DNA from: Sulfurimonas sp.
GTDB lineage: Bacteria > Campylobacterota > Campylobacteria > Campylobacterales > Sulfurimonadaceae
DNA: 46,409 bases
Direction of reading: 5' to 3'
Assembly (NCBI GenBank): GCA_027063745.1
Contig: JAMORG010000029.1
Span: 1-46,409 of the forward strand
Made by a program: the position numbers and the translations under genes
Shown here: one piece after another, positions 18,670-27,177 of the stretch
Numbering within the stretch: the first letter of the stretch is position 1
Layout of the letters: every line of letters starts with the position of its first letter
Notes under the pieces: generated by a model
Told to the model about the DNA's origin: nothing
The model's database searches: none
The model's input: the letters and a program-made list of their open reading frames with translations, nothing else

Positions 18670-21003
18670 TTATCCTTTAGAATACTTTTGTATAAATGCT
18701 TCACAATCTTTTAATGATAATGGTTTGGAATAATAATAGCCTTGTATATTGCTACAACCTGCTGCAAGCAGAAAATCCACATGTGCTTTTGTCTCAACAC
18801 CCTCAGCTATTATCTCCAAACCGAGATTTTTTCCAAGAACAATTATAGTTCGAATTATAGCAGCATCATCTTCATTTTCCAGTACATCGACAACAAAACT
18901 TCTGTCAATTTTTAGTTTTGTAACCGGTAGTTTTTTAAGATATGACAAGGAAGAGTATCCTGTTCCAAAGTCATCGATAGCTACAGATATACCCATACTG
19001 CGAATCGAATTTAAAATCCCAATGGAATATTTAGGATTTTTCATAATCTGTCCTTCTAAAATCTCAAGCTCTACTGTGCCAGGATCAACAGGATAATGTT
19101 CCAAAAGCGAATAAAGCTCACTTCTAAAATCTTCACTTTCAAGTTTTTTTGTTGAAATGTTAATAGAGAGTTGCCCGTAATCAACACCTCTGTTTCTCCA
19201 TGCTCTCATCTGCATAAAAGCATGTCGCAACATATAGCTGTCAAGTTGAACAATAAGTCCGACTTCCTCACAAAAAGGTATAAAATCATTAGGATAGATT
19301 ATACCCTTGACAGGATGATTCCAACGTACAAGAGCTTCCAGTCCAATAAGTTTGTCTTTTTTTGCATCTACTTTGGGTTGATAATAGACTTCAAACTCTT
19401 CTCTTTGAAGTCCCAGGCGTATATCGTTGTCAAGTTCTATACGTTGACGAATAAGTGATGTCATCTCTTCATTATAAAACTGATAGGAGTTATGACCGTT
19501 GTCTTTGGCTTTATACATAGCTGTATCTGCATTTCTTAGCAAAATTTCCGCTGTATCACCATCTTGATCATACAAACTGATACCAATACTAAATGTTGCA
19601 TAAATATCTATCTCATTTACAACAAAAGGAGTCTTCATCGCTTTAAAAATCTTTTCAAGTACCACCAATACATCAACTTGTGTTGTTTGTGGTAAAAGCA
19701 ATATAAACTCATCACCACCGATACGAGCCAGTGTATCCTCTCCTCTAACATAGGAACTTAATCTTTTTGCTATTTGACATAAGAGTTCATCACCGACATT
19801 ATGTCCATACATATCGTTTATCTCTTTAAAACGATCTAGGTCCAAAAAGAGCACAGCTATAGACTCATGTTCTCTTTTCGCATGTTTAATTGCCTGATTC
19901 AACCTGTCCATAAAAAGATTTTTATTTGGCAAACCGGTTAAAAGGTCATGATGCGCCAAATAAGCCAGTCTATGACTCTGTTCTTGTAACTCCTGTGTTT
20001 TTTCTTCTACTGCTATGTTGAGTTTTTCATTCTGTTTTTCGACAAATTTTTTATAGTTTGTTACATATATGATATAGATAAAAATTACAAAAGCTATAAA
20101 AAAGAGTATAAGGTCCTGAACGAGGTTGTCTCTCTCTTTTTCAACACTTTTCATATCTAACATTGATAATGGTTTAAAGACACAAAAATAAGCCATAGCT
20201 TCACCGTCCAAACCATTTTTTTTCATTATAGTGATAAAATATCCATGTTTTTTATCAACCATATATTCTCTGTTATGCTCTAGAAGTCTGTTGACTCCTT
20301 CTTTTTGTAACATATCAATGATATCTTCATTACCCTCTGAATTAACAATACAATAATCATCTATAAAGAGTTTGTTCTTTGCATGAACAAGTTGTTGTTT
20401 ATAGTGTTTATCGACAATAATAATCGTCTTATAATCCTTTTGTGCCAGTTTATGAGTAATTGAGTCAAACTTTGCAATCACTTCCACAATTCCTAGAAAT
20501 CTGCCATACTTGTCTGTAACTGGAACCATTGATTTAAATGAAAGGTCAAATTTTCCGACGCTGATTGTTGACATTATCTTATGCAGTGCCAATATTTTAG
20601 ACACATCCATACGCACAATTGATATATCATCACCTTTTTTAGCTACCCAACTACGATAAAGACTTCTCCCCTCTTTATCAATAAATTGAAACCAGACATT
20701 TTTTAAAGAAGTATACGTTTGTAATCGTGCAGAGAGTTCTTCTAACTGGAGAGATTTATAATTATGATTTTGAAATGTTTTTTGAATGGATTCATCATGT
20801 GAAAGTGTAAGAGCTACCAGTAAAATGGCTTCTGATTTCTCAGAAATCAGAAGCTCAAGTTCATTTTTTATCTCTCTTGCAAGTTCAGTATACGCTTCAG
20901 TACGTAGTGAGTCAATTTTGCTAGAAGTATATATGGAGCCTATACTCAGTAAGATTAAAAAAACTATAATAGATATAGCTGTTGCTCTTACACTTTTAGA
21001 CAT
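18670..21003 (-). CDS. GGDEF-EAL bifunctional c-di-GMP protein with extracytoplasmic sensor domain
   Basis: 777 aa; two TM segments flanking a periplasmic domain; ARIGGDEFILLLP; LEALVRWNHP, IDDFGTGYSSLSYLKKLPVTKLKIDRSFV, AEGVET. Confidence 0.95.
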   Translation of the reverse strand: MSKSVRATAISIIVFLILLSIGSIYTSSKIDSLRTEAYTELAREIKNELELLISEKSEAILLVALTLSHDESIQKTFQNHNYKSLQLEELSARLQTYTSLKNVWFQFIDKEGRSLYRSWVAKKGDDISIVRMDVSKILALHKIMSTISVGKFDLSFKSMVPVTDKYGRFLGIVEVIAKFDSITHKLAQKDYKTIIIVDKHYKQQLVHAKNKLFIDDYCIVNSEGNEDIIDMLQKEGVNRLLEHNREYMVDKKHGYFITIMKKNGLDGEAMAYFCVFKPLSMLDMKSVEKERDNLVQDLILFFIAFVIFIYIIYVTNYKKFVEKQNEKLNIAVEEKTQELQEQSHRLAYLAHHDLLTGLPNKNLFMDRLNQAIKHAKREHESIAVLFLDLDRFKEINDMYGHNVGDELLCQIAKRLSSYVRGEDTLARIGGDEFILLLPQTTQVDVLVVLEKIFKAMKTPFVVNEIDIYATFSIGISLYDQDGDTAEILLRNADTAMYKAKDNGHNSYQFYNEEMTSLIRQRIELDNDIRLGLQREEFEVYYQPKVDAKKDKLIGLEALVRWNHPVKGIIYPNDFIPFCEEVGLIVQLDSYMLRHAFMQMRAWRNRGVDYGQLSINISTKKLESEDFRSELYSLLEHYPVDPGTVELEILEGQIMKNPKYSIGILNSIRSMGISVAIDDFGTGYSSLSYLKKLPVTKLKIDRSFVVDVLENEDDAAIIRTIIVLGKNLGLEIIAEGVETKAHVDFLLAAGCSNIQGYYYSKPLSLKDCEAFIQKYSKG
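20828..20854. repeat. 27-bp near-perfect palindrome inside the GGDEF/EAL gene
   Basis: GCTTCTGATTTCT-C-AGAAATCAGAAGC: 13-bp arms, 1-nt centre. Confidence 0.9.
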
Positions 21004-21015
21004 ATATCTATTTAC

Positions 21016-21228
21016 TTACTTGCTAAGCCCAAGTTCAGCAAAAAGGACCTCGAAATATTCGCTCAACTCCAAAAGTTCTTCAAGCAAAGTTCCAAAAGCC
21101 TTATCTTCTGTAACCCACTCTTCGATTCTTTTAATTGTTTCACTTTTTTGCTCTTCGCTCAACTCTTTTGAATTAACAACAGCATCTTTAATACGTTCTA
21201 AATGTTCTTTATGTTTATGTGCACTCAT
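21016..21228 (-). CDS. Small hypothetical protein (70 aa, acidic helical)
   Basis: Good ORF in a tight same-strand cluster upstream of GGDEF/EAL; AAGGAT-like RBS upstream. Confidence 0.7.
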   Translation of the reverse strand: MSAHKHKEHLERIKDAVVNSKELSEEQKSETIKRIEEWVTEDKAFGTLLEELLELSEYFEVLFAELGLSK

Positions 21229-21247
21229 CTTTTTTTATCCTTTGATT

Positions 21248-21457
21248 TTAATAGTTTTTAAATTTTCCCTCAGCTACATCAGTACGCAATGCATCAATTT
21301 TCTCTTGCATAATGTCAAGTAGTATATTTGCTGCTTTTGTATCATCTGCTTCAGGTACATCCCAGTCAGTAATTTTCATGTTCGCTTTAAAAAGCAGTTC
21401 TAACTCTTTTTGAATCTCTTCTTTTCGTGAAAGTAACTCTTTTTCAATTGCATCCAT
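21248..21457 (-). CDS. Small hypothetical protein (69 aa)
   Basis: Start overlaps the stop of the upstream ORF; no family recognised. Confidence 0.7.
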   Translation of the reverse strand: MDAIEKELLSRKEEIQKELELLFKANMKITDWDVPEADDTKAANILLDIMQEKIDALRTDVAEGKFKNY

Positions 21458-21699
21458 TATTTTGACTCCTTTTGTTCATTTTGACAACGTAGTGTCTCTA
21501 TGTTTTTGATCTTTTCAAGTCGTTCTAAAACAGAGTCCAACTCAGATATTGCCTCTTCATACTCTTTTGTAATTTTCTCTTTTTGTGCTTTTACCTTAGC
21601 TATTTGGTACTCTATCTCTTCCATAGGAACAGCACATTTTTTTGCCATCTCCTCCTCTTTTTCCAAAAGCCACTCTGTTAATTTTTTTACAAAACTCAT
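21457..21699 (-). CDS. Small coiled-coil hypothetical protein (80 aa)
   Basis: Heptad-like charged helices (EYEEAISELDSVLERLEKIKNIETL); AAAGGAA RBS upstream of ATG. Confidence 0.7.
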   Translation of the reverse strand: MSFVKKLTEWLLEKEEEMAKKCAVPMEEIEYQIAKVKAQKEKITKEYEEAISELDSVLERLEKIKNIETLRCQNEQKESK

Positions 21700-21737
21700 T
21701 TATATTCCTTTCTAAATAAAGTAGTTACTACTATCAT
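21696..21737 (-). CDS. Putative 13-aa leader peptide MIVVTTLFRKEYK, stop overlapping the next start (ATGA)
   Basis: Minus strand: AAAGGAGTACAATTAA-ATG ATA GTA GTA ACT ACT TTA TTT AGA AAG GAA TAT AAA TGA; SD-like AAGGAG 9 nt upstream; TGA overlaps ATG at 21699. Confidence 0.35.
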   Translation of the reverse strand: MIVVTTLFRKEYK

Positions 21738-21764
21738 TTAATTGTACTCCTTTATTATAAAAAA

Positions 21765-22937
21765 CTACTTAATATCCGAAGTTTTCAAAGCCTCACGCAA
21801 GAGTTTTACAAGTAACAACAAGCTCACGCAGAGCGATCCCAAAAAAGAGAAAAGAAAAGCACTCTCAAAACCAAAAACAGTCCACAATTTTCCAATCACA
21901 ATAGCACCGATAGCTGTTGCAAATGCAACACCGGCATAAAAGACTCCATAGATAAAACCTTGAGAGCGTGCATTTTTGGAGATATAACTACGCATAGCAT
22001 TAAGAGATACCACAGTAAAAGCACCCAAACCAACAAAGCCAAGCCATATAAAATCATAATGCATAAAAACCAGTGAAAGCAAAGCAAAAAGGTAAGAAAG
22101 AAATAGTAAAAATTTCGCACCAAACCTGTCAATCAAGGCTCCGCTGTAATAACTCAAAAGTGCTTGCGTGAGCGTTGCTACAATGGCCAGCAGAGGAAGT
22201 TGTGCTAAAGTAAAGCCCAACTCTTTTGCACGCAGTAAAAAGTACTGATCGCTCATAAAAAAGAGTAAAAAAAGAAAATAACTCCCCAATATCCAAAAGA
22301 GTCGATAATCATCTCTGTTTATATCTATCTTTGTCTCTTTTTTCACACGCTCTTTTTTACTGATATCTTTTACAAAAAACACAACAACACCAACTGCTAC
22401 AAGACCCGGCAAAAGTGTCCAGTAAAACACCTCACGAATAAGCAGCTCATCTTGCATAGAGCTGTATGCGAAAATAAAGACTATGATGACAGACCCAAGC
22501 ATCTCTCCTGAGACATCCATCATCTTATGAAAACCAAAGCTTTTTCCCTCTTTGTTCTTTTTACTGTAAGCGGAGATAAGAGCATCCTTTGGAGCACTAC
22601 GTACCGCTTTTCCTACACGCTCTAAAGCACGAAGCAGTGCTACACTCTCGTAAGAGTGAGAAAAACCTATAAGTGGTTTGGTAAGGGCTGAGAGAAGATA
22701 ACCAAAGATCAAAAAGGGTTTTACCCGCTGGTATCTGTCACTCAAGTACCCAAAAAGAATTCTCAAAAGATAAGAGACAAAAGTAGCAAGCGCTATAATA
22801 TAGCCAAGTTTATCCACACTCTCATCAAGTACATAAACAACGAAGACCGGAAGCAGAGTTGTTATCATGGCAGATGCCATATCTGTAAAAAAACTGACCC
22901 AGCCGATAGCTATAATATTTTTATCTATCTCACGCAA
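21765..22937 (-). CDS. MFS transporter
   Basis: 390 aa; 12 hydrophobic segments; LFGYLSDRYQRVKPFLIFGY, ALERVGKAVRSAPKDALIS. Confidence 0.9.
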   Translation of the reverse strand: MREIDKNIIAIGWVSFFTDMASAMITTLLPVFVVYVLDESVDKLGYIIALATFVSYLLRILFGYLSDRYQRVKPFLIFGYLLSALTKPLIGFSHSYESVALLRALERVGKAVRSAPKDALISAYSKKNKEGKSFGFHKMMDVSGEMLGSVIIVFIFAYSSMQDELLIREVFYWTLLPGLVAVGVVVFFVKDISKKERVKKETKIDINRDDYRLFWILGSYFLFLLFFMSDQYFLLRAKELGFTLAQLPLLAIVATLTQALLSYYSGALIDRFGAKFLLFLSYLFALLSLVFMHYDFIWLGFVGLGAFTVVSLNAMRSYISKNARSQGFIYGVFYAGVAFATAIGAIVIGKLWTVFGFESAFLFSFLGSLCVSLLLLVKLLREALKTSDIK

Positions 22938-23009
22938 AGTATAAACTCCTTTTTAATATTCTATCACAAAATAGAAGTATACTCGCATCATATGCCACAA
23001 TAATTACAG

Positions 23010-24308
23010 CTACTTTTTTATATGATACTTTCGAGAGAATATCTCCCCTCTGACATAACGCCCATAGATAAGTTCAAAAAGCATCGATGTAATAATAAAA
23101 CTCATAAAAATCATAATCGCATTTGGATTGGAGCTGTATGTATGATAGAGCAGTGTAATAAGTGCAAGTGCGGAAAAAATCGAAGAGATTAGCAAAACAA
23201 ATCGATTAGCTTCTATGGTTTTATAGAGCTTGAGAGCACTGATGTTTACAAGAAAAAAGATAAGTAAAAAACCTGCACTGCCGATGATAGCTATCGCTGT
23301 TAAGTCAATAGAGTTTGCAAGTATCAAGCTCAGCAGTGTCGTATATAAAACACCTTTAAAAGGAACACCACTTCCTTTTTCCTCATCCATCAAAGAGCGT
23401 GGCAGTTTTCCGTCTTTTGCGATGATGTAACCTAGTCTTGCATTCCCATAAATAGTCGCATTGATAGCAGAAAAAGTAGATAAAAGTGCAGCAAAAGCGA
23501 CAATAACAAAACCGGTATGTCCAAGAGATGGTTTTGCAGCTTCTGCCAAGGCATAATCTTTTGCTTTCATCAGTGTTGCTTCATCAACATTTCCAACAGT
23601 TATAACAGCGATAAGAACATAAAGAAAAATCACAATAAGTACAGAAGCATAAAATGCCCGAGGAAGATTTTTCTTTGGCTCTTTTATCTCTTCTGCTGCA
23701 TTGGCAATGAGCTCAAAACCTTCATAGGCAACAAAGATAATCATTCCGGCAACGACAATGGAAAGAGGTGTTCCCCAGTTTGCAGGAGAGAGTCTCGATG
23801 TATCAACATAAGAAGCCCCGGCAACAATGACCAAGATGAGTAAAGTAACTTTTATCACAACAATAAGTGTTTCACTTTTACTGACAAAAGAGGCACTGAC
23901 AAGATTAATGATTGCAGGCAGAATGATAGCAATACTTATAAGTCCGTGATGCAGCCACAAAGATTTATGTGAAAAAAATGTCTCTCCATAAGAAGCAAAA
24001 GCTGTCGCATATAAAGAGATAGTAACCAAATAGCTAAGCCACAGCATCAGATTTACACTTCCAGAGAGGATGTTGTCTCCAAATGCCCTATCGATAAAAG
24101 TAACCGTACCTCCTTCACTCTGATAAACAACTGAAAGTTTTGCATAGGAGTATGCAGTAAGCAGTGCCACTAAACCTGCTACAAAAAAAGCAACGGCAGT
24201 TGCTCCGTGAGCCAAGGAGACAGCTTCACCCAAAACAGCGAAAATCCCTCCGCCTACCATACCGCCGATACCAATGGATATCGCACCAATTAGTCCAATT
24301 GTTCTCAT
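23010..24308 (-). CDS. APC-family amino acid permease
   Basis: 432 aa; IGAISIGIGGMVGGGIFAVLGEAVSLAHGATAVAFFVAGLVALLTAYSYAKLS ... FVAYEGFELIANAAEEIKEPKKNLPRA. Confidence 0.92.
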   Translation of the reverse strand: MRTIGLIGAISIGIGGMVGGGIFAVLGEAVSLAHGATAVAFFVAGLVALLTAYSYAKLSVVYQSEGGTVTFIDRAFGDNILSGSVNLMLWLSYLVTISLYATAFASYGETFFSHKSLWLHHGLISIAIILPAIINLVSASFVSKSETLIVVIKVTLLILVIVAGASYVDTSRLSPANWGTPLSIVVAGMIIFVAYEGFELIANAAEEIKEPKKNLPRAFYASVLIVIFLYVLIAVITVGNVDEATLMKAKDYALAEAAKPSLGHTGFVIVAFAALLSTFSAINATIYGNARLGYIIAKDGKLPRSLMDEEKGSGVPFKGVLYTTLLSLILANSIDLTAIAIIGSAGFLLIFFLVNISALKLYKTIEANRFVLLISSIFSALALITLLYHTYSSNPNAIMIFMSFIITSMLFELIYGRYVRGEIFSRKYHIKK

Positions 24309-24338
24309 TATAAGCCTTTGATTACAAAGCCAAACTCT

Positions 24339-24788
24339 TTAGAGATTATTCATAAAGTTTGGATATATTTTTTTAATTATATAGTAAATTTTGCAACCTA
24401 TACAAAAATTAAAAAATACATCCAGTAAAGAACAACTTAAAAATACACCTGCAACAGCAAGTGTGAGCGTATAGTTATCGATATAATGAGATAGTATGAG
24501 CAACAGAACAAAAAGTAGTCCAAAATAAGCGGCCAAACGTTTTGCACCGCCATCTGTGTAGCTCTCACCAATACCAAAAACATTTTTAAAAAAAGTAGCC
24601 AAAAGGTTAATAGGTGAGAGTCCTGCATTACAAAAAAGACGCATCACAAAATCAAATGCCAAGAAAAAGAGTATAAAAACCAAACCACTGTAGAGATAAA
24701 CAAGAACACTCAAAGCAACAAACAAAGAGTTAAAGCGTGCTATATTTGCATCGACTTTTTCAAAGTTAAGTGGACATGAGACTGACAT
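24339..24788 (-). CDS. DUF4395-like membrane protein
   Basis: Probable start MSVSCPL (about 24788) rather than the ORF-track MIIILQ start, since AAAAAGG lies just upstream of it; SCPLNFEKVDANIARFNSLFVAL, DFVMRLFCNAGLSPIN. Confidence 0.7.
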   Translation of the reverse strand: MSVSCPLNFEKVDANIARFNSLFVALSVLVYLYSGLVFILFFLAFDFVMRLFCNAGLSPINLLATFFKNVFGIGESYTDGGAKRLAAYFGLLFVLLLILSHYIDNYTLTLAVAGVFLSCSLLDVFFNFCIGCKIYYIIKKIYPNFMNNL

Positions 24789-25061
24789 AAAAATACCTTT
24801 TTGTAAAATAATAATCAAATTTTAGTGATATTTTCTTAAAGTTAAACTATATTTTTTTCTTATATTTAAAACTTATCTCTATAGGCATCGATTTTTCTTA
24901 TATTGTCTTAATATCTTCCTCTTTTACTATTACATAGTACCACTCATAAAAATTATTCTATCCCTTTTTCATAAAATTTGATGCAAATGTGATATAGAGA
25001 ATTGAAATATGTGTTATAATTTAAACTTAAATCTATAAACTTTAAAAAAGGAAATAAAACG

Positions 25062-26420
25062 ATGAAAAAAATCATGAGTGTACTCTCTTTTGCACTGCTT
25101 TTAAGTGCAAATGACACCAGTACAACAAATGCACTCTCGTTAAATGAAGCTTTGACACTTTTAGATGCTCAAAACCTTGAGATAAAAGCTGCCAAACTTG
25201 ATGTAAAGAGTGCACAAGAGCAGATACAGACTGTTTCGGGAATGAATTGGGGAAAACTTACTTTTACACAGGATGTTGCACGTTCTAATGATGCAGGTAA
25301 TGTTTTTGGATTTAAGCTCACCTCACGTGAGGCAACTTTTGGTGACTTTGGATTTTCAGAATTCAGTATGACAAATCCTAATATTTTAAAAGTACAACCA
25401 AAAGACCTAAACTATCCAGGATACAGAAATCTCTACCAAAGCAAACTCAAATATGAAGTGCCTCTTTTTACAGGCTTTGCTATCAGTAGTTATACAAACA
25501 TTATGAAAGAGATGAAAAAGATAAAATCTCTTGATAAAGATAAAATCATGACTGAAAAGTCATATGAACTTCGTAAGAGTTTTTACGACATGGCACTTTT
25601 GGATTCAAGTATAAAAAATCTTGAAAAGATTTTACATAACATTGAAACTTTGGAAAATACTACACAGGAGATGATAAACGTAGGTTATGCCAAACATGTT
25701 GACCTTCTTGAAGTCAAAGCAAAAAAGGGAAATGTTGAGAGACTTTTAGTAGAGATGAGAGCCAACAAAAAACTTCTCTATCACTACATCAGCTTTCTAC
25801 TCAACAAAAAAGTTGACAAAATCATACCTCCCGTCTCGGAAGTACCAATGCCTAACTTCACTGATGATGAAGTTCTCTCACGCAACATCGACATACAAAA
25901 AGCAACAACAGCTTTAGAGATTCGTAAAAGTATGCTCGATGCAAATGAGGCTGCATACTACCCTACTGTAGGTGCTTTTGGAGAAGTTGCAACTGCTGAT
26001 GACACCTTCTTGGGTGACGCAAGTGACCATAAAGCATACACTATAGGCGCAAGACTTAGCTGGAATCTCTTCAACGGTGGTATTGATAGTGCAAAAATAG
26101 AACAGGCAAAAATCGAAAAGATGAAAATGCGTACACAAGTTGAACTTGCAAAAAAAGGTATAGCACTAAAACTTGCAAAAATTCATACAGAGCTAGAGAG
26201 TCAAAATGCTCAAATCGCATCTTTAGAAAAAGAGCTTGAACTTGCAAATGCCATCTATGAAAATTATGAAGGCAGATACAAAGAAAAGATTGTCTCTATG
26301 AGTGATGTCATCATCAAACAATCAGCTCAGATAGAGAAAATTCTGCAACTACAAATTGCAAAAAATAAAAGAATAGAAAAAATATTCGCATTAGAAAAAT
26401 TAGCAAATGGAGATAAATAG
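25062..26420 (+). CDS. TolC-family outer membrane efflux protein
   Basis: 452 aa; signal peptide; LSLNEALTLLDAQNLEIKAAKLDVKSAQEQI...GARLSWNLFNGGIDSAKIEQAK. Confidence 0.92.
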   Translation: MKKIMSVLSFALLLSANDTSTTNALSLNEALTLLDAQNLEIKAAKLDVKSAQEQIQTVSGMNWGKLTFTQDVARSNDAGNVFGFKLTSREATFGDFGFSEFSMTNPNILKVQPKDLNYPGYRNLYQSKLKYEVPLFTGFAISSYTNIMKEMKKIKSLDKDKIMTEKSYELRKSFYDMALLDSSIKNLEKILHNIETLENTTQEMINVGYAKHVDLLEVKAKKGNVERLLVEMRANKKLLYHYISFLLNKKVDKIIPPVSEVPMPNFTDDEVLSRNIDIQKATTALEIRKSMLDANEAAYYPTVGAFGEVATADDTFLGDASDHKAYTIGARLSWNLFNGGIDSAKIEQAKIEKMKMRTQVELAKKGIALKLAKIHTELESQNAQIASLEKELELANAIYENYEGRYKEKIVSMSDVIIKQSAQIEKILQLQIAKNKRIEKIFALEKLANGDK

Positions 26421-27176
26421 ATGAAAAAACTACTACTAATACTGGCTCTTGGAGCTTCACTTATGGCAGAAGTCCTAACACTTTCAGGAAGCGTAATATC
26501 AGATAATGAAAAGATGATAACAAGCCGTTTTATGGGCTTTGTAACAAAAGTAAATGTGAGTGAAGGCGAAAAAGTAAAGCGTGGTGATATTTTATACACG
26601 ATTGACTCACGTGAGATAGACTCGGCAAAACGTCAGGCTGAACTCTCACTGCAAATGTATCAAAACCAGTACAATAATGTAAAAATCAATCTTGAGCGTC
26701 ACAGACGCCTCCTTGCAAAAGATATGGTTTCAAAGTATGAAGTAGAAAATCTTGAACTGGCAGAAAAAAACCTTAAAGATATGATAAATATCGCAAAAGC
26801 AAGACTCCATGAAGTAGAAAACCAGTACAAATATCTTGTCATCAAAGCACCAAATGATGGTGTCATTGTAAGAAAAAGCATAAAAGTCGGTGAGATGGCG
26901 ATGCCAGGTATGCCGGCTATTATCCTTTCAGACCTCTCAGACCTTAAAATTTTTGCTGAGATTAGTGAAAGTAATCTGAACAACATTGAATATGACAAAA
27001 AAGTTGTTGTTAAAATCCCATCTATCGGCTTTAAAACAATAGGTAAAATCAATGCGATTATTCCAAGTTCAAACCCTATGACACACACATTTAAAATAAA
27101 AGTCAGTTTTGATAAAAATCATAACAATAAAATCTTTCCTGGAATGTATGCAACTGTTGACATAAAGGCAGACTAA
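26421..27176 (+). CDS. RND efflux periplasmic adaptor subunit (membrane fusion protein)
   Basis: 251 aa; GSVISDNEKMITSRFMGFVTKVNVSEGEKVKRGDILYTID...IKAPNDGVIVRKSIKVGEMAMPGMPAIILSDLSDL. Confidence 0.92.
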   Translation: MKKLLLILALGASLMAEVLTLSGSVISDNEKMITSRFMGFVTKVNVSEGEKVKRGDILYTIDSREIDSAKRQAELSLQMYQNQYNNVKINLERHRRLLAKDMVSKYEVENLELAEKNLKDMINIAKARLHEVENQYKYLVIKAPNDGVIVRKSIKVGEMAMPGMPAIILSDLSDLKIFAEISESNLNNIEYDKKVVVKIPSIGFKTIGKINAIIPSSNPMTHTFKIKVSFDKNHNNKIFPGMYATVDIKAD

Positions 27177-27177
27177 A

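Noticed and set aside
23230-23843. Plus-strand ORFs (66 and 108 aa) inside the amino acid permease
   Set aside because: Shadow ORFs of a confident APC permease on the opposite strand.
24819-25061. Possible small RNA or regulator gene in the AT-rich intergenic region before the efflux operon
   Set aside because: Only a TATAAT-like box is visible; no convincing ORF, hairpin or RNA family signature.
26699-27088. 129-aa minus-strand ORF inside the RND adaptor gene
   Set aside because: Antisense shadow of a well-supported adaptor CDS.
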